From NCBI RefSeq assembly GCF_025499605.1, contig NZ_JAFMVC010000014.1:62001-126000 (forward strand): a DNA stretch of 64,000 nt, in the 5' to 3' direction. Positions 45,921 to 55,122 of this stretch are shown here, one piece after another; the stretch's first letter is position 1, and each line of letters opens with the position of its first letter. The translations under genes were made by a program, and so were the position numbers. Source of the stretch: Carboxylicivirga litoralis. Lineage in GTDB: Bacteria > Bacteroidota > Bacteroidia > Bacteroidales > Marinilabiliaceae. The notes under the pieces are model-generated. The model searched no databases, was not told the origin of the DNA, and saw nothing but the letters and a program-made list of their open reading frames with translations.

Positions 45921-48008
45921 TTACTTTAAATATGTATCTAACCATCGGAAGAATTCGCGTTGCCACAATATACCATTATGACAAGAAAGCACCCAGTGGT
46001 TTTCTTCTGGGAAATATAAGAAACGGGCTGGTACACCCACCATTTTAGCTGTGTTGTATGCTCCCATACCTTGTGTGTAAGGAATACGGAAATCTTTAGC
46101 ACCGTGAATCACCAACATTGGTGTATCCCAGTTTTTAACAAAGTTATGAGGTGAATTAGCGTAACTACGCATGGCTGTTTTATTGCTCTTATCCCAGTAG
46201 TTGCCTTTGTAATCCCAGTCAACAAAGAACATTTCTTCAGTTGTGCTGTACATTTGCTCAAAGTTGAAGATGCCACAGTGTGAGATAAAGGCTTTAAAGC
46301 GCTTGTTGTGATTACCGGCCAACCAGTAAACAGAATAACCACCATAGCTGGCACCGGCTGCTCCAAGGCGATTTTCATCTATAAAAGGCTCTTTGGCAAC
46401 AGCATCAATAGCCGAGAAATAATCTTTCATGTTCTGACCACCATAGTCGCCACTAATCTGTTCGTTCCACTCCTGACCAAAACCAGGTAATCCTCTTCGG
46501 TTAGGCGCTACAATAATGTAATCGTTGGCGGCCATCATCTGGAAATTCCAGCGCAGGCTCCAGAACTGGCTCACCATGCTTTGAGGACCACCACCACAAT
46601 ATAATAAAGCAGGATATTTCTTGTTCTTATCGAAGTTAGGTGGATAAATCACCCATACCAGCATGTCTTTATTATCGGTTGTTTTAATCCAGCGTTTCTC
46701 AACATCACCCATCTTCAATTGGCTCAACAATGGCTCATTTACTTTTGAGATGTTAGTGCCTTCACCTGTTTCTGCATTCACATTAATGATTTCCGTGGGG
46801 TGCTTCATCGATGTTTGCGTCGCAATCAGCCCATTGGCAGCAACAGCTACCGAGTTGTAGTTATGAATACCATCCGTTACTTGCGAAATGCTCTCATCAG
46901 CCATGTCGAAGCGGAAGATTTCATTGGAACCTTTGTCTTCGCTGGTGAAGTAGATGTGTTTGCTGTCTGGTGTCCAGGTTAAGCCATGTACATTCTGGTC
47001 GAAATCAGCTGTATAATCTTTTTTATCACCAGTTGCCAGATTCATGATGAATAAGCGGTTCTGGTCGGCTTCGTAGCCATCGCGCTCCATGCTTTCCCAG
47101 GCCATATACTTTCCATCAGGCGAATAAACAGGCGCAATATCATAACCCATCATCCCTTCAGTAAAGTTCTTAGTAGTGGCTTCAGCAATATTGTATACAT
47201 ATATGTCGCTGTTGGTAGAGAAAGCAGATTCCATACCCACCTTTTTCTTGCTTGTATAGGCAATGTTTTTTCCATCTGGCGAAAAGTTGATTTGCTCCAT
47301 GCCACCCCAGGGTTTGTTGGGTGAATGATAACGCTCTCCTTCCATAATATCAGTGCCTTTACCAACGGTAGCGCCATTGGCATATTTGATGTAGAATACA
47401 TGTGTATATGTTGGGTCAACCCAATGATCCCAATGACGATACATCAAATCATCTTCAATGCGGGCATCGGCATACTTTAAGTCAGGATGGAGGTCGTGAA
47501 TGGTTTTATCCAGCTTTACGCTTTTTAAATAAACCAGTTTATCCATGGTTGGCGAATACTTATAACATTCAATGCCACCTTCAACCTTGGTGACTTGTTT
47601 GTTTTGTGTTCCATCCGGGTTCATTTCCCATAGCTGAACATCGCCTGAAGCGGCTGAAAGGTAAGTGATTTTTGCTCCGTCAGGACGCCAGCTTACTTCA
47701 AATTCACCACCTTTGGTTGATGTGATTTGTGTAAACTCACCACCGGCCGTCGGCATGGTATAAATGTCGGAGTAAGTTTTGTTCTCTTCAATTTTGGTGT
47801 ATGAAATGGTGAATGCCACTGTCTCACCATCGGGCGAAACGGCCACGCTGCCTACACGACCAAATGACCAAAGTACTTCGGGTGTCATTATTTCACTGTC
47901 AACCTTTAAATTACGATTTGTGAAAGTCCCTTCTTTTTCTGTTTTTTTAGGCACAGAACAAGCGCCTAACAGAAAGGCAATAGCTGCTATAAAAGCAATT
48001 TGTCTCAT
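45921..48008 (-). CDS. Lipoprotein S9-family peptidase (acylaminoacyl/DPP-type)
   Basis: A 695-residue protein with a lipobox (LLGACSVPKK, Cys17), so attached by lipid to a membrane. Residues 30-420 form a WD40-like/TolB-type beta-propeller, with repeated SPDGK-x-I-A-Y units (for example FSPDGKNIAYTS, YSPDGKYMAWES). The C-terminal alpha/beta-hydrolase domain has GASYGGYS (nucleophile), HGAKDFRIP (Asp) and ENHWVLS (His). It should cleave short peptides outside the cytoplasm. It differs from the DPP-IV-type gene at 22588 by its lipobox and by propeller repeats. Confidence 0.9.
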   Translation of the reverse strand: MRQIAFIAAIAFLLGACSVPKKTEKEGTFTNRNLKVDSEIMTPEVLWSFGRVGSVAVSPDGETVAFTISYTKIEENKTYSDIYTMPTAGGEFTQITSTKGGEFEVSWRPDGAKITYLSAASGDVQLWEMNPDGTQNKQVTKVEGGIECYKYSPTMDKLVYLKSVKLDKTIHDLHPDLKYADARIEDDLMYRHWDHWVDPTYTHVFYIKYANGATVGKGTDIMEGERYHSPNKPWGGMEQINFSPDGKNIAYTSKKKVGMESAFSTNSDIYVYNIAEATTKNFTEGMMGYDIAPVYSPDGKYMAWESMERDGYEADQNRLFIMNLATGDKKDYTADFDQNVHGLTWTPDSKHIYFTSEDKGSNEIFRFDMADESISQVTDGIHNYNSVAVAANGLIATQTSMKHPTEIINVNAETGEGTNISKVNEPLLSQLKMGDVEKRWIKTTDNKDMLVWVIYPPNFDKNKKYPALLYCGGGPQSMVSQFWSLRWNFQMMAANDYIIVAPNRRGLPGFGQEWNEQISGDYGGQNMKDYFSAIDAVAKEPFIDENRLGAAGASYGGYSVYWLAGNHNKRFKAFISHCGIFNFEQMYSTTEEMFFVDWDYKGNYWDKSNKTAMRSYANSPHNFVKNWDTPMLVIHGAKDFRIPYTQGMGAYNTAKMVGVPARFLYFPEENHWVLSCHNGILWQREFFRWLDTYLK

Positions 48009-48579
48009 GATAAAATGATTTATGTATGAACTGTTTATTTGTTGCGTTTTCGTTCCGACTAAGTTAAGAAGTTATTTGTTATTAAGATTTGAGTTTTGTC
48101 AGGAAAGGCGATGTTTCCAGTTTCTGGTTCCAGGTTTTCAGATGTCGGTTCTGTTTTGAGGTTTGAGGGTTTCTCATTTCATCAGTACGACACCAAATAT
48201 CGGGTTCAATCAATATGATTCCCTGAGGCTTGCCTCGGGGTCAGCTTTTTTCTCCCCTGAATTTCACTACCCTTTACCTGTATTATTGTTCAATATTCAT
48301 GTGTTTAATGCATTATACAAAAATTAATCACCTCATCCCGACCTTCTCCTGAAGGAGAAGGAGACTGCACTTTGAAAGGCAATAGCCTCTTTTTTAATGC
48401 ATTGCTCTTCCCCGATTAGCACTTCCTCTCCTTCAGGAGAGGATTGAGGAGAGGTGTATTTTCGGCGATAACACATTGATACCGTTAATACTATATTCTA
48501 TTTTACAATAAAGCGTATAAAGAGTAGCTGAATTTCAGGGGAGATGGCCGATTTATATCAGTAAGAGGGATTTTCTTTA
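48009..48579. other. 571-base gene-free interval with a stack of palindromes
   Basis: No coding frame with protein character is seen. It contains several hairpins: 48222-48241, CCTTCTCCTGAAGGAGAAGG at about 48343-48362, CCTCTCCTTCAGGAGAGG at about 48427-48444, and an outer imperfect inverted repeat (48252-48267 with 48528-48543). A direct 11-base repeat TTTAATGCATT occurs at 48304-48314 and 48393-48403. Confidence 0.6.
48222..48543. repeat. Palindrome cluster of intergenic repeat type
   Basis: Two palindromes with the core TCTCCTxxAGGAGA (one near 48343, one near 48427) lie between an outer pair of imperfect inverted repeats (14 of 16 bases: 48252-48267 and 48528-48543). Similar AGGAGAGG palindromes are common as dispersed intergenic repeats in Bacteroidota. 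The whole could be one composite element; no target duplication was confirmed. Confidence 0.5.
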
Positions 48580-50421
48580 TTATTTTAAGTCTTGCTTTAG
48601 TAATAGTTTTATAAGTTGTTTGTTACCTGATGCTTGTAGCCACTCTTGTTTGAAGTTAGTAGCACTGCTGGCCTTAATAAGTCTGGATAAGGTATGAAGA
48701 TGTAAATTCCATTCGTCTTTAGAATAACAAATAACAAACAGGGCATGTATGGGGTTTGAGTGTTTGACCTGTATGCCTTCATGTGACTTGTAAATTTGCA
48801 ATCTAAACTTCCTGTGTCCTTTAACAGGGATAGAAAGACAAGCAACACCATCTGTTGCAACACACTCAGGATAGTCTATTTTCTCAAGCACACGTTTTGA
48901 AAGCGTTTGTGGGTTAAGACTAAGTTTTTCTGCTAAATACTTTGATGCCGTTTTCGCAAATTCATCAGGATACAGGATGTCTTTTAACTCAGTTATTTCC
49001 TGTTTTAGTATTAGTTTTCCAAACCATTTGTGCGTTGTTCCATCTCTTTCAACCAGAATTTCTCTGAGTTCTTCTTCAAGTAATTTATCCGTTTTTTTAA
49101 TGCCTGTTATGCGTTCAATCAAATGTAATAAGGCGTATTCTCTTTTAATGCGTCCATGTGCATATATAAAGTACCAGGCTGCACCACAGGAAATAAAGAT
49201 AACGACTAATAATAAAGGCATTGTTCCCATCTCTATAAGGAGAAAAATATAAGATATAATGCCAATTATTTGCGCCCAGGGATAAAAAGGAGCAATATAT
49301 TTTGGGCGATAGTGGTTAATATTGGCTTCGCGCATAAAAATCAAAGCTACATTGGCTATGATAAACAGAACGAGTTTTAGGGCTGACGCTGTTTTGACAA
49401 ATGTTTCAATATCAAGAAACAGGATAACCACAATCATGATGGCTGATGTGCAAAGGATGGCAATTGCTGGTGTTCCCTGTTTAGTTAATCGGGTGAATAG
49501 ATTGGGGAGTAGTTCATCTTTACCCATGGCCAGGGGATTGCGTGAAGCTGCCAGTAAGCCGGCATTACCGGTTGAAATAAAGGCAAGTACGGCTCCGAGT
49601 GTCATTATCGTGATGCCAAACTTCCCCATAATGGTTTCTCCTCCAATGGATATGGGGGTGAAAGTAGAACTTAACTCGTCGGGATGAAGGATACCTACTG
49701 TGATAAATACAACAGCGACATATAAAACTGAAACAATGCCCCATGATGAAAAGATGCCAATGGGCAGGTTGCGTCCCGGATTTTTAACTTCGCCTGCAAT
49801 GGCAGTTACTTTAGTAGTGCCGGAGAAAGCAATAAAAATAAGCCCGGCAGTCATAAAAATAGAATCAGCTCCTTCAGGTGCAAAAGGAGTCAATCTGCTT
49901 GTCTCCACATAAAAAGCGCCAACAATGATATAAAGCAGTAGGATAAAGAATAAAATAAGGACTGAGATGGTTTGAAAGCGCCCTGAGAACTTGACCCCTT
50001 TTATATTGAGTACTGTAAAAATAAGACACCAGCTCACACTGATAATTTTCATTTGTATTTCTGTGATATCCGGCTTTAGCAGAATTACAAAAATGCCCAT
50101 TGCCAATAAAGAGAAAGCCGATTTAAAAGCTAACGATATCCAGGCGGTTAATCCACCAATAGTACCCATGAGTGGCCCCATACTGCGATCGGCAAATATA
50201 TAAATGCCGCCTGTGACGGGCATGGCTGTTACCAGTTCTGATTTAGCCAGTACTGTTGGAACAATCATCAGGCTGGCAATGAGATAGGATAGTATCATGG
50301 CCGGACCAGCTTGAGCATAGGCAATAGCAGGTAAAATAAATAAGCCAGAGCTTATCATCACACCTGAGGAGACACTGATTACCTCGATCAGACTTAATTG
50401 CCGTTTAACTTTTCTGGTCAT
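48580..50421 (-). CDS. APC-type amino-acid permease fused to a degenerate PTS EIIA-like domain
   Basis: A 613-residue protein. Residues 1-430 form a twelve-helix APC-superfamily transporter (conserved starts VISVSSGVMISSGLFILP and GIYIFADRSMGPLMGTIGG; FIAFSGTTKVTAIAGEVKNPGRN). Residues of about 465-600 resemble the PTS EIIA type-2 (fructose/mannitol) domain, but the site where EIIA carries the phosphorylated His reads GVACLSIPV (525-533), with no His. This domain could therefore sense or bind rather than transfer phosphate. The transport substrate, perhaps an amino acid or amine, cannot be told. The divergent SDR gene is 51 bases from its start. Confidence 0.8.
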   Translation of the reverse strand: MTRKVKRQLSLIEVISVSSGVMISSGLFILPAIAYAQAGPAMILSYLIASLMIVPTVLAKSELVTAMPVTGGIYIFADRSMGPLMGTIGGLTAWISLAFKSAFSLLAMGIFVILLKPDITEIQMKIISVSWCLIFTVLNIKGVKFSGRFQTISVLILFFILLLYIIVGAFYVETSRLTPFAPEGADSIFMTAGLIFIAFSGTTKVTAIAGEVKNPGRNLPIGIFSSWGIVSVLYVAVVFITVGILHPDELSSTFTPISIGGETIMGKFGITIMTLGAVLAFISTGNAGLLAASRNPLAMGKDELLPNLFTRLTKQGTPAIAILCTSAIMIVVILFLDIETFVKTASALKLVLFIIANVALIFMREANINHYRPKYIAPFYPWAQIIGIISYIFLLIEMGTMPLLLVVIFISCGAAWYFIYAHGRIKREYALLHLIERITGIKKTDKLLEEELREILVERDGTTHKWFGKLILKQEITELKDILYPDEFAKTASKYLAEKLSLNPQTLSKRVLEKIDYPECVATDGVACLSIPVKGHRKFRLQIYKSHEGIQVKHSNPIHALFVICYSKDEWNLHLHTLSRLIKASSATNFKQEWLQASGNKQLIKLLLKQDLK

Positions 50422-50472
50422 AGCTATTTTTTATTTATTTTATTGGTTTAGCTAGCATTCATTTCTTCAAGC

Positions 50473-51180
50473 TTACATATCACGTACATCAGTAAATGAG
50501 CCGCTTTCCAACTCCCGTGCTTTCTCCATTCCCCATATCAGCTTTGCAGCTGCGGCGCGTGAGTCAGGCATGTCTTCGGTATAGCGGGCTTGTTGCAAGC
50601 GCTCAACAGCCGGGTATTTGTCTGTTTCTTTAATATTCCATATGGTTTCCTGAATCTCACTATCGACCAGGCCTGGTGCAAATGCTATAAAATGTGTTTC
50701 GCTATGTTCTTGGGCATACACATTCATCAGCATGTTGAGGGCAGCCTTTGAAACAGCATAAGGTCCCCAGCCGGGAGTGCTACGCAGTGATGCTTTGGTT
50801 GACATACCCACTACCTGGCGGATGTCTTTTTTTAGGGTAAAGAGAAGGTCGAGCAAGACCTTGTTGGACCATACATTGATATCCATCACTTGCTGCATGG
50901 CTTCCGCATTGACTTCACTCATCCATCTAACCGGGCCCAAAACACCGGCATTTAAAATGACCATATCAAAGCGCTTGCTATCACAGATAAAACCAGGAAG
51001 TTGTTCTTCAATAGCTTTGTGATTTGTTAAATCCAGCTGGATATGATGATAATTGGGTTCGTTTACCAAATCATCGGCACGGCGACGACTGATGCCCCAC
51101 ACTTTGGCACCTCTGGCCAGGTACTCTTGAGCCAAACCGTGGCCAATCCCCGAACTGGTGCCTGTTATAAGAATATGCAT
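50473..51180 (-). CDS. Short-chain dehydrogenase/reductase
   Basis: A 235-residue Rossmann-fold enzyme with the cofactor motif GTSSGIG (residues 7-13), the NAG motif (LNAGVLGPV) and the catalytic YxxxK (YAVSK), with Ser as MSTKASLR upstream. This is the classical SDR family that oxidises or reduces alcohol/ketone substrates with NAD(P)H; the RR after the first strand (ISRRRAD) would suit NADPH. The substrate is not deducible. It is close to the permease gene (51 bases) and both read in the same direction, so they may form an operon. Confidence 0.88.
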   Translation of the reverse strand: MHILITGTSSGIGHGLAQEYLARGAKVWGISRRRADDLVNEPNYHHIQLDLTNHKAIEEQLPGFICDSKRFDMVILNAGVLGPVRWMSEVNAEAMQQVMDINVWSNKVLLDLLFTLKKDIRQVVGMSTKASLRSTPGWGPYAVSKAALNMLMNVYAQEHSETHFIAFAPGLVDSEIQETIWNIKETDKYPAVERLQQARYTEDMPDSRAAAAKLIWGMEKARELESGSFTDVRDM

Positions 51181-51376
51181 GTGTTTCTTTTTTTAAGTTT
51201 TTATATATAACAATATCGACTATCCAGATGGTTAAATCAAATGGAAAGATGAGGTAAATAGGTCGATTGATGAATAGGGCATAAGCTGAATCTATCTTGT
51301 AACAATTCACTATGTTGTCTAATATTTAGTTAATATTAAACGATACTTTTCCTATTTTTAGGTCAAAATCTAATCT

Positions 51377-52753
51377 ATGAAACTACTTTTTATTCATGGT
51401 TGGGGAACCACCAATACCGACTCGTACGGAGAGTTGCCGCAAGCCATTGTTCAACAATTGACTGAGCATCAGGTAAGCGTTGATATACAACATGTTTTTC
51501 TGGGGCGCTACATTAGTTTTCACGATGAAGTAACGATGGATGATATTGCTCGAGCGCTAGAACGGGCGTTGATTGATTTACCTGGAAATTCAGAAGGTCA
51601 CATAGCGCCATTTTCGTGCATTACCCACTCGACAGGAGGTCCAGTGGTGCGCTATTGGGTCAATAAGTATTATGGTAGAAATGGCTTGTCACAACTGCCT
51701 TTAAAGCATTTGGTGATGCTGGCGCCTGCCAATCATGGTTCGTCGTTGGCCAAGCTTGGTAAAGCGCGCGTTGGTCGCATCAAAGCCTGGGTGAGTGGTG
51801 TTGAACCGGGTGTAGGTGTGTTGAATTGGTTGAGCCTTGGTAGTGAAGGACAATGGGACTTAAACAGCCAGTACCTCGATTATAATTATGAAGGAAAAAA
51901 CTTCTATCCGTTTGTATTGACAGGACAGGGGATAGATAACCAATTCTACGATTTTTTAAATAGTTACCTGATAGAGTCGGGTTCTGATGGTGTTATTCGT
52001 GTGGCAGGTGCTAATATGAATTACCGTTTTATTACGCTTAAACAAGATAAAAACGAGAAGCTGCGCAATCGTCCGCTTACCTGTGCAATGAAAGGTGAAA
52101 GCATTCAGATATCGCCTCGTATTCCCTTAGGAGTCTATCCTCAATACAGCCATGTGGGTAAAAAGATGGGTATTATGCAGAGTATTCAAGCCGATGATTC
52201 GGGCGAGCTGGTTGGTGATATTGTAAAGTGTTTGTTGGTTGAGGATGCCAATCAATATTCAGCTTGTGAGCAATACCTGTCAGGTATTACCTCGAATCAT
52301 CAAAAAGATAAAGACCGCTATTGTATGTTGGTCTTTAATGTGTGCGACGATACAGGCGTATCCATCAATAAGGACGATTACGACTTGTTTTTATTGGCGG
52401 GTAAGCAATATCAGCCGCATCATTTGCCATCAGGATTTCTGAAAGATAAGCAGATGAATGACCTAACCAGCCGATTGGTGTATTATGTTGATGCCAATAA
52501 AATGAAAAACATCAAAGATGGACAGTTCGGAATTCGTGTGGTGGCTCGACCCGATAAAGGGTTTTCTTACTATGCCGCAGCCGAATTTCGTTCCGACGGT
52601 ATTAAAGCCGAAGATGTGTTACAGCCTAATCAAACCATTTATATCAATATTGTGATGCATCGTTTTGTGGATAAGAACGTATTTCGTTTTGGTAAGGCTG
52701 GCGGTACCCCTGTAAATTTCAAAAAAGAGAAGCCATCCGGCGAGCATTTGTAA
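51377..52753 (+). CDS. Lipase/esterase-like alpha/beta hydrolase with C-terminal beta domain
   Basis: A 458-residue protein without a signal peptide. Residues 1-230 form an alpha/beta-hydrolase with the oxyanion stretch FIHGWG and a nucleophile elbow THSTGG (Ser near residue 86) followed by a PANHGSSLAKLG loop typical of lipases and PGAP1-like esterases. Residues of about 290-455 are a beta-rich domain of unknown type. It probably hydrolyses esters or lipids in the cytoplasm or after non-classical release. It is divergent from the SDR gene, with 196 bases between them. Confidence 0.75.
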   Translation: MKLLFIHGWGTTNTDSYGELPQAIVQQLTEHQVSVDIQHVFLGRYISFHDEVTMDDIARALERALIDLPGNSEGHIAPFSCITHSTGGPVVRYWVNKYYGRNGLSQLPLKHLVMLAPANHGSSLAKLGKARVGRIKAWVSGVEPGVGVLNWLSLGSEGQWDLNSQYLDYNYEGKNFYPFVLTGQGIDNQFYDFLNSYLIESGSDGVIRVAGANMNYRFITLKQDKNEKLRNRPLTCAMKGESIQISPRIPLGVYPQYSHVGKKMGIMQSIQADDSGELVGDIVKCLLVEDANQYSACEQYLSGITSNHQKDKDRYCMLVFNVCDDTGVSINKDDYDLFLLAGKQYQPHHLPSGFLKDKQMNDLTSRLVYYVDANKMKNIKDGQFGIRVVARPDKGFSYYAAAEFRSDGIKAEDVLQPNQTIYINIVMHRFVDKNVFRFGKAGGTPVNFKKEKPSGEHL

Positions 52754-52863
52754 GAGCAGGTTATTATCAAGAATCTTTATAAATACCTCAGACAAGGGGT
52801 TTTGTAGTTCGGACTCAAGGCTAATTTTCTTACCTTACATCATCCTTTACAAAACCCATTGTC

Positions 52864-54054
52864 ATGAATCAAACAAACAAAAACAACCGTCGTCATTTCT
52901 TAAAAATGACTGCTGCCGGATTGGCCGGAGCTACTTTACTGCCTCAAACAGTTGAAGCCAAATCGAAGAAAAACAACAAGGTCATATACCGTACATTAGG
53001 CCGGACTGGCGTTAAACTGCCCATTGTGAGTATGGGAGCAATGAAAGATGCTGCCATGGTAAAAGCCGGATTAACAAAGGGTGTTAAGCACTTTGATACT
53101 GCTCATGTTTACCAGAAAGGTAAAAATGAGGAAATGCTGGGCGAAGCCTTAAAAGGTCAGGATTTAAGCCAGTTATTTACCGTTACCAAAGTAGTGCCCG
53201 ATGATATGGATCGTCAGACAGGCCTCGTTGGTGATGGTTGCACAGCCGAGAATTTTCTGAAGATGTTTGACATCAGTTTAGAACGCCTGCAAGTTAAATC
53301 AGTTGATTTATTGTATGTTCATGCTGTATCATCCAGACAAGCTGTGTTGCACCCCGAAGTTATTAAAGCTGTAAAAAAGGCCAAAGAACAGGGTAAGTGC
53401 AAGTGGTTAGGAGTTTCAACACATAAGAATGAGCCGGAAGTGATTCGTGCTGCCATTGAAGCCGGGATTTATGATGTGGTGCTGACAGCCTATAATTTTA
53501 AGCAGGATCATGTTGAAGAGCTCAATAAAGCCATTGAAGAAGGGGCTGCACAAGGCATCGGTTTTGTTGCGATGAAAATAATGGCTGGTGGCTTCTTAGA
53601 TAAGGATAAGACAAAGCCGGTGAATACCAGAGCAGCGTTTAAATGGGCGATGCAAAACGAGCATGTATGTACCTGTATTCCTAGCTTTACTACCATTGAC
53701 CAGTTAGAAGAATCCTGGAGTTTGATGGAAAAAATGAAGCTCACAAAGGATGAGCAGAAGGACCTGGAGATGGCGCGCGATTACGCCGGATTGTATTGCA
53801 ATGCCTGTAATCAGTGCGATGGTCAGTGCCAGAATGATTTGCCAATACCTGAGTTAATGCGCTCGTATATGTATACTTATGGATATCGTGAAATGGGGAA
53901 AGCCAAAACATTATTGGCTGACTTAGGTTTGGGTAATGACCCGTGTTCTGATTGTAATGAATGCACTGTAACCTGTGTTAAGAACTTTGCCGTTGGAGAA
54001 AAAGTGCAAAGTATTAGTCGATTAATGGACGTACCAGATGATTTTATTGTTTAG
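52864..54054 (+). CDS. Tat-exported aldo/keto reductase with ferredoxin-type C-terminus
   Basis: A 396-residue protein. The N-terminus NRRHFLKMTAAGLAGATLL is a twin-arginine signal, implying folding with cofactors before export. Residues 35-310 are an aldo/keto-reductase barrel with tetrad-like residues: Asp and Tyr in HFDTAHVYQKG, Lys in TVTKV and His in LLYVHA. The last 90 residues carry two Cys clusters, CNACNQCDGQC and CSDCNECTVTC, of 4Fe-4S ferredoxin type. So NADPH or ferredoxin-linked reduction in the periplasm is plausible. Comparable fused enzymes are frequent in anaerobes; the substrate is unknown. Confidence 0.88.
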   Translation: MNQTNKNNRRHFLKMTAAGLAGATLLPQTVEAKSKKNNKVIYRTLGRTGVKLPIVSMGAMKDAAMVKAGLTKGVKHFDTAHVYQKGKNEEMLGEALKGQDLSQLFTVTKVVPDDMDRQTGLVGDGCTAENFLKMFDISLERLQVKSVDLLYVHAVSSRQAVLHPEVIKAVKKAKEQGKCKWLGVSTHKNEPEVIRAAIEAGIYDVVLTAYNFKQDHVEELNKAIEEGAAQGIGFVAMKIMAGGFLDKDKTKPVNTRAAFKWAMQNEHVCTCIPSFTTIDQLEESWSLMEKMKLTKDEQKDLEMARDYAGLYCNACNQCDGQCQNDLPIPELMRSYMYTYGYREMGKAKTLLADLGLGNDPCSDCNECTVTCVKNFAVGEKVQSISRLMDVPDDFIV

Positions 54055-54119
54055 GTTAAAAGATCATTAGGTTGCCAGGTCAATAGGTTATTAGAATTGA
54101 GAATCAATAAAGATTAAAT

Positions 54120-54950
54120 ATGCAAATCAATAGATTATTAGTACTACTTTTTTTCATTAGCGGTAGCGTTTTAGCGCAAAATTATCCCGATAAATTTACC
54201 GCCATTGAGGGCTGGACCATTGAAGGGGAGAAGCAATTTTACTCGCAGGATAACCTGTATGATTATATCAATGGAGCCTCTGATTTTTACCTGGGCTATG
54301 CCTTTCAGGATTTGTGGGTGGTCGATTATAAAAACCAGGCCGGACAACTTTTAACCCTTGAGTTGTATCGTCATAGTAGTGCATTGCAGGCATTTGGTAT
54401 TTACACTGAAGAGCGGCCGCAAACTACTGAGGTGCTGCCGATTGGTGCACAGGGTTTTCTTGAGAGTGGCGCTATCTTCTTTTTGGCCAATGATTATTAC
54501 GTGAAGGTATACAATGGTCGCCCCGAGGTGCCGGAAGTTGCTATCTTGGCTTTTGCCAATAAGGTGGCTGACTCCATTTGTTCAGGTTGTGGTTTGCCCG
54601 ATTTATTTAATCGTTTTCCAGCGCAAGGACGAGTGAATCTAAGCGAACGTTATATGCCCGAGAATTTTATGGGTTTATCTGGCTTCAACGGTGTTTGTAC
54701 GGTTAATTATGAGCTGGCAGATGAGACTTTTCGTCTATTTGTTTACAAAGAAAACGATGAAACGTGTCGCATGATAATGGAGAAATATTTTAAGCGCTTA
54801 GATTACAAGAAGAAGTTGAAGGAAAAGACCTATACTTTTGATGATCCATATTTGGGAAAAGTGAGCTTATCTTATAAAAAAGGAATGATCAGTGGTATTT
54901 TGGATGCTAAGAATCCTGAAGCATTTATTAGCTTACTGGAAAAAATGTAG
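54120..54950 (+). CDS. Exported DUF6599-family protein
   Basis: A 276-residue protein with a signal peptide (MQINRLLVLLFFISGSVLAQ). The mature N-terminal segment TIEGEKQFYSQDNLYDYINGASDFYLGYAF, with the L(Y/F)DYINGA core, is the mark of the DUF6599 family of exported Bacteroidota proteins. The remainder is beta-rich, and it ends with a helical SLLEKM. The function is unknown. It is 65 bases downstream of the aldo/keto reductase gene and may be cotranscribed with it. Confidence 0.75.
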   Translation: MQINRLLVLLFFISGSVLAQNYPDKFTAIEGWTIEGEKQFYSQDNLYDYINGASDFYLGYAFQDLWVVDYKNQAGQLLTLELYRHSSALQAFGIYTEERPQTTEVLPIGAQGFLESGAIFFLANDYYVKVYNGRPEVPEVAILAFANKVADSICSGCGLPDLFNRFPAQGRVNLSERYMPENFMGLSGFNGVCTVNYELADETFRLFVYKENDETCRMIMEKYFKRLDYKKKLKEKTYTFDDPYLGKVSLSYKKGMISGILDAKNPEAFISLLEKM

Positions 54951-54998
54951 AAAGGGATGCTATAAATCAAATTTATCTTTTGTGAGCATTATTTTTTA

Positions 54999-55055
54999 AC
55001 CACAAAGGCACGAAGCAAACTAAGAGGTCCTTAGTGTTCTTCGTGCCTTTGTGGT
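54999..55055. repeat. Long perfect hairpin of the ACCACAAAGGCACGAAG type
   Basis: Arms 54999-55015 and 55039-55055 match at all 17 bases, with a 23-base loop that itself holds a small dyad. This is familiar as a dispersed intergenic palindrome in Bacteroidota. It lies between the DUF6599 and DEAD-helicase genes and may also end transcription on the plus strand. Confidence 0.65.
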
Positions 55056-55070
55056 ATTTTAAAATTTCTA

Positions 55071-55105
55071 AAAAAAGCCGTTAAGTTTATCTAAACGGCT
55101 TTTTT
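55071..55105. terminator. Terminator of the DEAD-box helicase gene
   Basis: Twelve-base perfect arms (55071-55082 and 55094-55105) with a run of A before and T after, so it can terminate in both directions. It lies 18 bases past the minus-strand helicase stop and 120 bases past the DUF6599 stop. Confidence 0.85.
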
Positions 55106-55122
55106 ATATGGATTATTATCCT

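Noticed and set aside
48009-48579. CRISPR-like array from repeated AGGAGAGG palindromes
   Set aside because: Only two palindromes of different spacing, with no regular spacers, so it is not a CRISPR array.
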